Part shown: positions 60,661-64,000 of the stretch, piece by piece
Position numbering within the stretch: the stretch's first letter is position 1
How the letters are laid out: every line of letters begins with the position of its first letter
Source: Stenotrophomonas sp. BIO128-Bstrain
GTDB lineage: Bacteria > Pseudomonadota > Gammaproteobacteria > Xanthomonadales > Xanthomonadaceae
NCBI RefSeq assembly: GCF_030128875.1
Contig: NZ_CP124620.1
Location: 992,001-1,056,000, forward strand
Length of the DNA: 64,000 bases
Direction of reading: 5' to 3'
Notes under the pieces: generated by a model
The model's input: the letters and a program-made list of their open reading frames with translations, nothing else
Database searches by the model: none
Told to the model about the DNA's origin: nothing
Position numbers and translations under genes: made by a program

Positions 60661-62793
60661 TCAGTCAAAGCGCCAGCGCACCCCGGCATACACACCGCGC
60701 CCATCACCCGGGCTGGAACGCGCTACATCCTTGCCCGCATCGTCGTAGCCCGGGGTCACCGTGGCGGCATAGTGGCGGTCGCTCAGATTGCGCAGCTCCG
60801 CCCAGGCCTGCCAGCGCCCACCGGGGGCGTCGTAGCCTATGCGGGTGCCGAAGATCACGTGGCTGTCGGCGGCCATGCTGTTGGCATAGTCGACGAACAT
60901 TTTCGACGCGTACTCGGTGTTCAGCCCGGCGTAGAAGCCGGCCGGGTGGTCGTAGCGCAGTTCGGCCTGGTAGTAGTGGCGCGGCAGGCCGGGCAGGCGG
61001 TTGCTACCGAAGCGTGCATCATCGCGGTAGCGGAAGTCGCTGAAGGTGTAGGCCTGGCGCAATGACAGCCGCCCGCCGACGCCCTGCCACAGCGCACTGT
61101 CCAGGCCGGCTTCGATGCCACGGTGCACGGTCGGGCTGGCGTTGGATTCGGCGATGAACAGGTTCGGCACCGGCTGCACTTCCACGGTGAGCAGTTCGTG
61201 GTTGAGGCGCGCGTAGTAGCCGGTCAGCTCCCAGCGGCCGAGTGCGCTGTCTCCGCGCGCGCCGAGTTCCAGCGTGGTCGCGGTCTGGTTGTCCAGGTTC
61301 ACCGGCGCACGCTGGCGGCCGGTGGAGGCGCCATTGCCGGCGGCGAAGTACTGGTTCGAACCCCAGATCATCGACCACGGATGCGCCGGTTCCACCGAAC
61401 GGCTCAGGTTGCCGAACCACTGTGTCTGCGGCGTCTGCTGCCAGGTGAAGCCGAGCCGCGGCGCGTAATCCCATTGCCGCTCGGAGAGCCGTTCCGGCGT
61501 GGCCGGCCAGGTGACCTGCACATCGCGGCGGGTGTGGATCAACGCCAGCCCGGTCTGCAGGCGCAGCGTCTCGCTCAGCGCCAGGTCGTTGCCGAGGTGC
61601 AGCACGCTGTCGGTTCCGTAATGCTGGAAGTCGCGGGTGTGCGTGCCGGCGGCGTAACCGTTGCTGGCAAAGCGCAGCGTCTCGCGCACGTTCGCGTCCA
61701 GATCATGGGTCACGCGCAGGCCGATCGTGGTCACGCTGTCATGCCCGAACAGCGCGTGCCGGCGGCGGTAGTCCAGCGTGCCGTTGAGGTTGGCGTAGTC
61801 CAGCTGCTGGCGGAACAGGCTTTCGTTCAAGTCCATCGGGTACTTGTGGTACACGAGGCCGGCCTGCAGCGACGAATCTGCATCGATGGTGTAGGTGGTG
61901 GTGTTGCCGATCCAGGTGCTGCCCGGCTGCGGGCGGCGCGCATCGATGGCCAGGTTGGCCGGATTGGCGGCACGTGGGTCGCTGCGGATCTGTGCGCGGG
62001 TCAGGCGCCCCGGGGTTTCGTGATCGGTCTCGCGGTAGCGCAGGAAGAAGCGCGTCTCCAGATCCGGCGTGAGCTGCCAGCCGATGTTGGCCACGGCGCC
62101 CTTGCCCTTGCCGGCGGCGTGCTGCTGATAGCCGTCGTACTCGGTATCGGTGTAGGCCAGGAAGTAATCAACCGCGTCCCGCACTCCGCCCAGGCTGATC
62201 CCGCGCTTCTGGTAACCGCGTGCGCCCGCTTCGTAGTGCAACTCCAGCCCGGGCGTGTCGCGGCCGCTGCGGGTGATGTAGTTGACCGCACCGCCCAGCG
62301 CCAGCGCGCCGCGCTCGAACCCGTTGGCGCCGCGCAGGACCTCGACGCGGCTCAGCCACAGCGGCTCCAGCAGCTCGTAGGGCGTACCGCCCGGGCCGGT
62401 CAGCGGCAGGCCATCCAGCGAGACCGACAGGCCGGAGGCATGCGCACCGGGCGCCCGGTTGAGGCCCGAACCGCGGATGGAGACCTTGACGCCTTCATTG
62501 CCAGCGCTCTGCGCGCTGATGCCGGGCTGGTAGGCCAGCACATCGGCGGTGCCGGCGACGCGGCCCTGACCGACCTGGGTCATATCGACGACGTTGCCTG
62601 CCCCGGGCACCCGGTCGAGCGCGCGGCGCACAGCCTCGGTGGCATCGGCGGCGGTGACGTTCACCGCGTCGAGGGTGACGGCCTGGCCAGCAGGCGCGGC
62701 GTGGGCGATGCCAGTGGTGGCAAGGCTGGCCAGCAGGGCGGCGGCGAGCAGCGACAGGGCAGGGGCGGTGGAGCGATTCGTGAGGGCAGTCAT
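60661..62793 (-). CDS. TonB-dependent outer-membrane receptor
   Basis: A 710-residue receptor. A signal peptide (residues 1-32, ending IAHAAPAG) is followed by a plug domain (AADVLAYQPGISAQS-like region, SIRGSGLNRAPGAHASGLSV, VEVLRGANGFERGALALGGA) and a 22-strand barrel ending in WRFD. It is nearest to the FecA/siderophore-type receptors, but the ligand is not readable and no Fur-box-like sequence is obvious. It is convergent with fnr. The 273-bp upstream region holds a long inverted repeat and SMAG elements. Confidence 0.92.
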   Translation of the reverse strand: MTALTNRSTAPALSLLAAALLASLATTGIAHAAPAGQAVTLDAVNVTAADATEAVRRALDRVPGAGNVVDMTQVGQGRVAGTADVLAYQPGISAQSAGNEGVKVSIRGSGLNRAPGAHASGLSVSLDGLPLTGPGGTPYELLEPLWLSRVEVLRGANGFERGALALGGAVNYITRSGRDTPGLELHYEAGARGYQKRGISLGGVRDAVDYFLAYTDTEYDGYQQHAAGKGKGAVANIGWQLTPDLETRFFLRYRETDHETPGRLTRAQIRSDPRAANPANLAIDARRPQPGSTWIGNTTTYTIDADSSLQAGLVYHKYPMDLNESLFRQQLDYANLNGTLDYRRRHALFGHDSVTTIGLRVTHDLDANVRETLRFASNGYAAGTHTRDFQHYGTDSVLHLGNDLALSETLRLQTGLALIHTRRDVQVTWPATPERLSERQWDYAPRLGFTWQQTPQTQWFGNLSRSVEPAHPWSMIWGSNQYFAAGNGASTGRQRAPVNLDNQTATTLELGARGDSALGRWELTGYYARLNHELLTVEVQPVPNLFIAESNASPTVHRGIEAGLDSALWQGVGGRLSLRQAYTFSDFRYRDDARFGSNRLPGLPRHYYQAELRYDHPAGFYAGLNTEYASKMFVDYANSMAADSHVIFGTRIGYDAPGGRWQAWAELRNLSDRHYAATVTPGYDDAGKDVARSSPGDGRGVYAGVRWRFD

Positions 62794-62838
62794 TCGTGCG
62801 CGATATCAGTGCTGACACGACGCGCGACATCGCGGCAC

Positions 62839-62874
62839 CCTGTCAACTTCATGTGGGGCGCGCAAGTTAACAGG
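62839..62874. promoter_or_regulatory. Inverted repeat upstream of the TonB-dependent receptor gene
   Basis: Arms CCTGTCAACTT and AAGTTAACAGG (10 of 11 pairs) are separated by 14 nt, centred about 63 nt before the receptor start. It could be an operator; there is no T tract to suggest termination. Confidence 0.5.
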
Positions 62875-62937
62875 ATGTGGGGGTGTTCGTCACCCTTGTG
62901 GGGCGTATGGGGGACGTGTTGCCGACGACCGGACTCG

Positions 62938-63027
62938 GTAGTGCCGGCCGCTGGCCGGCTCTTCAGGCTCCATGCAACCGCGCCGCATGGCGCCCTGATC
63001 GGGTTGCCGGCCAGCGGCCGGCACTAC
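62938..63027. repeat. SMAG inverted dimer between the receptor gene and hutU
   Basis: The first copy (62938-62960) begins GTAGTGCCGGCCGCTGG and the second (63005-63027) ends GGCACTAC, in opposite orientation, 44 nt apart. It is the same subtype as the dimer at 4702-4777. Confidence 0.87.
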
Positions 63028-63037
63028 CTTGAGCTGC

Positions 63038-63060
63038 GGCCCCGACCGTCGGCCGGGGCC
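63038..63060 (-). terminator. Hairpin at the 3' end of hutU
   Basis: Stem GGCCCCGACC / GGCCGGGGCC with one mismatch, starting 6 nt after the hutU stop. The T tract is missing, so termination is uncertain; it may also be a worn SMAG copy. Confidence 0.45.
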
Positions 63061-63066
63061 CACCCA

Positions 63067-64000
63067 TCAGCCCAGAATCCCAGGCAGATCCAGCCCCTTC
63101 TCCTTCGCGCACTCCACCGCGATCTCATACCCCGCGTCGGCATGCCGCATCACGCCCGTCGCCGGGTCGTTCCACAGCACGCGCGCGACGCGCTTGGCCG
63201 CCGCGTCGGTGCCATCGCAGACGATGACCATGCCCGAATGCTGCGAGAAGCCCATGCCGACGCCGCCGCCATGGTGCAGCGAGACCCAGGTGGCGCCACT
63301 GGCGGTGTTGAGCAGTGCGTTGAGCAGCGGCCAGTCGGAGACGGCATCGGAGCCGTCGGCCATTGCTTCGGTTTCGCGGTTCGGCGAGGCGACGCTGCCC
63401 GAATCCAGGTGATCGCGGCCGATCACCACCGGTGCCTTCAGCTCGCCATTGGCGACCATCTCGTTGAAGGCCAGACCGAGTCGGTCACGATCGCCCAGGC
63501 CGACCCAGCAGATGCGCGCGGGCAGGCCCTGGAATTTGATCTTCTCGGCGGCCATGTCCAGCCAGCGGTGCAGGTGCGGGTTGTCCGGGATCAGTTCCTT
63601 GACCTTCGCGTCGGTCTTGGCGATGTCCTCCGGATCGCCGCTCAGCGCCGCCCAGCGGAACGGGCCGATGCCGCGGCAGAACAGCGGGCGGATGTAGGCG
63701 GGCACGAAGCCGGGGAAGTCGAACGCATCCTCGACGCCTTCTTCCAGTGCCATCTGGCGCAGGTTGTTGCCGTAATCCACGGTCGGCACGCCGAGTGCGT
63801 GGAAGGCGAGCATGGCGCGGATGTGGTTGGCCATGGAGGCGCGCGCGGCGGCTTCGACGTCCTTCGGCGCGGAGACGCGTTTTTCATCCCACTCTTCCAC
63901 GGTCCAGTCCTGCGGCAGGTAGCCGTTGACCGGGTCGTGCGCGGAGGTCTGGTCGGTCAGCAGGTCCGGCTTGACGCCGCGCACCAGCAGCTCGTCCAGC
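63067..64000 (-). CDS. hutU: Urocanate hydratase, C-terminal part
   Basis: The final 310 or so residues of urocanase (family length about 555), cut by the right edge. The enzyme converts urocanate to imidazolone propionate in histidine degradation, using NAD. Family signatures are [40 protein letters not shown] and [20 protein letters not shown], then [20 protein letters not shown]. The first residues seen ([18 protein letters not shown]) are internal, so no start is in the window. Other hut genes probably lie to the right. Confidence 0.96.
   Translation of the reverse strand, partial: LDELLVRGVKPDLLTDQTSAHDPVNGYLPQDWTVEEWDEKRVSAPKDVEAAARASMANHIRAMLAFHALGVPTVDYGNNLRQMALEEGVEDAFDFPGFVPAYIRPLFCRGIGPFRWAALSGDPEDIAKTDAKVKELIPDNPHLHRWLDMAAEKIKFQGLPARICWVGLGDRDRLGLAFNEMVANGELKAPVVIGRDHLDSGSVASPNRETEAMADGSDAVSDWPLLNALLNTASGATWVSLHHGGGVGMGFSQHSGMVIVCDGTDAAAKRVARVLWNDPATGVMRHADAGYEIAVECAKEKGLDLPGILG

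Noticed and set aside
63038..63060. Confident rho-independent terminator of hutU
   Set aside because: The hairpin is strong but has a mismatch and no T tract on the minus strand, so it is listed only at low confidence.
60661..63066. Fur box before the TonB-dependent receptor
   Set aside because: No GATAATGATAATCATTATC-like sequence was found; the only symmetrical site is the CCTGTCAACTT inverted repeat.

Overview
The window is high-GC gammaproteobacterial chromosome from the Xanthomonadaceae, most likely Stenotrophomonas. Three things point there. Short palindromes with a GTAG or CTAC end, the SMAG-type REP sequences known from Stenotrophomonas maltophilia, recur between genes. GyrA carries glutamine at position 83, as recalled for S. 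maltophilia. Several gene families look xanthomonad: MetH split in two, a long LigA, and a kynurenine route to NAD. No rRNA, tRNA, CRISPR array, prophage or intact insertion sequence was seen. Genes are dense and many are translationally coupled.

Layout. 1-2950 (minus): sahR and the two halves of metH, behind a long palindromic operator. 3098-4680: an acyl-CoA dehydrogenase and a small membrane protein. 4925-10050 (minus): a TetR-MFP-RND efflux operon. 10313-17431: giant NAD-glutamate dehydrogenase, NAD kinase and a 5'-nucleotidase. 17506-27235 (minus): asnS, two small proteins, a PaiB-like protein, carbonic anhydrase, nbaC, kynU, kmo, sbcB, DUF2461 and DUF2939. 27365-29162: iscA, then rpsF-rpsR-rplI with a probable S6:S18 leader. 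29525-38993: smc, zipA, a Tat-exported aminotransferase (minus), ligA, a GNAT protein and epmA. 39104-46541: a DUF3011 triple-repeat protein, mtnA, gyrA and the PQQ glucose dehydrogenase.

46699-53072 is more accessory. It holds a REP-transposase (RAYT) relic, a DUF3037/HipA-like kinase pair, an S9 peptidase, small membrane or secreted proteins, a HAD hydrolase and a thioesterase facing a TetR regulator. 53765-55251 has an SGNH hydrolase and a MarC protein. 55312-60632 looks like a small oxygen-controlled locus. Two FNR-type boxes precede an operon for a membrane protein, a multicopper oxidase, an outer-membrane barrel and an SCO copper chaperone. A convergent small periplasmic protein has its own FNR-type box, and an FNR protein with all four iron-sulfur ligands follows. 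The window ends with a TonB-dependent receptor and the C-terminal half of hutU.

The most interesting signals are the FNR-box multicopper oxidase locus, the HipA-like/DUF3037 pair, REP elements that supply stop codons, the internally deleted RAYT, the MetH halves separated by one in-frame TGA, and an aminotransferase with a Tat signal.
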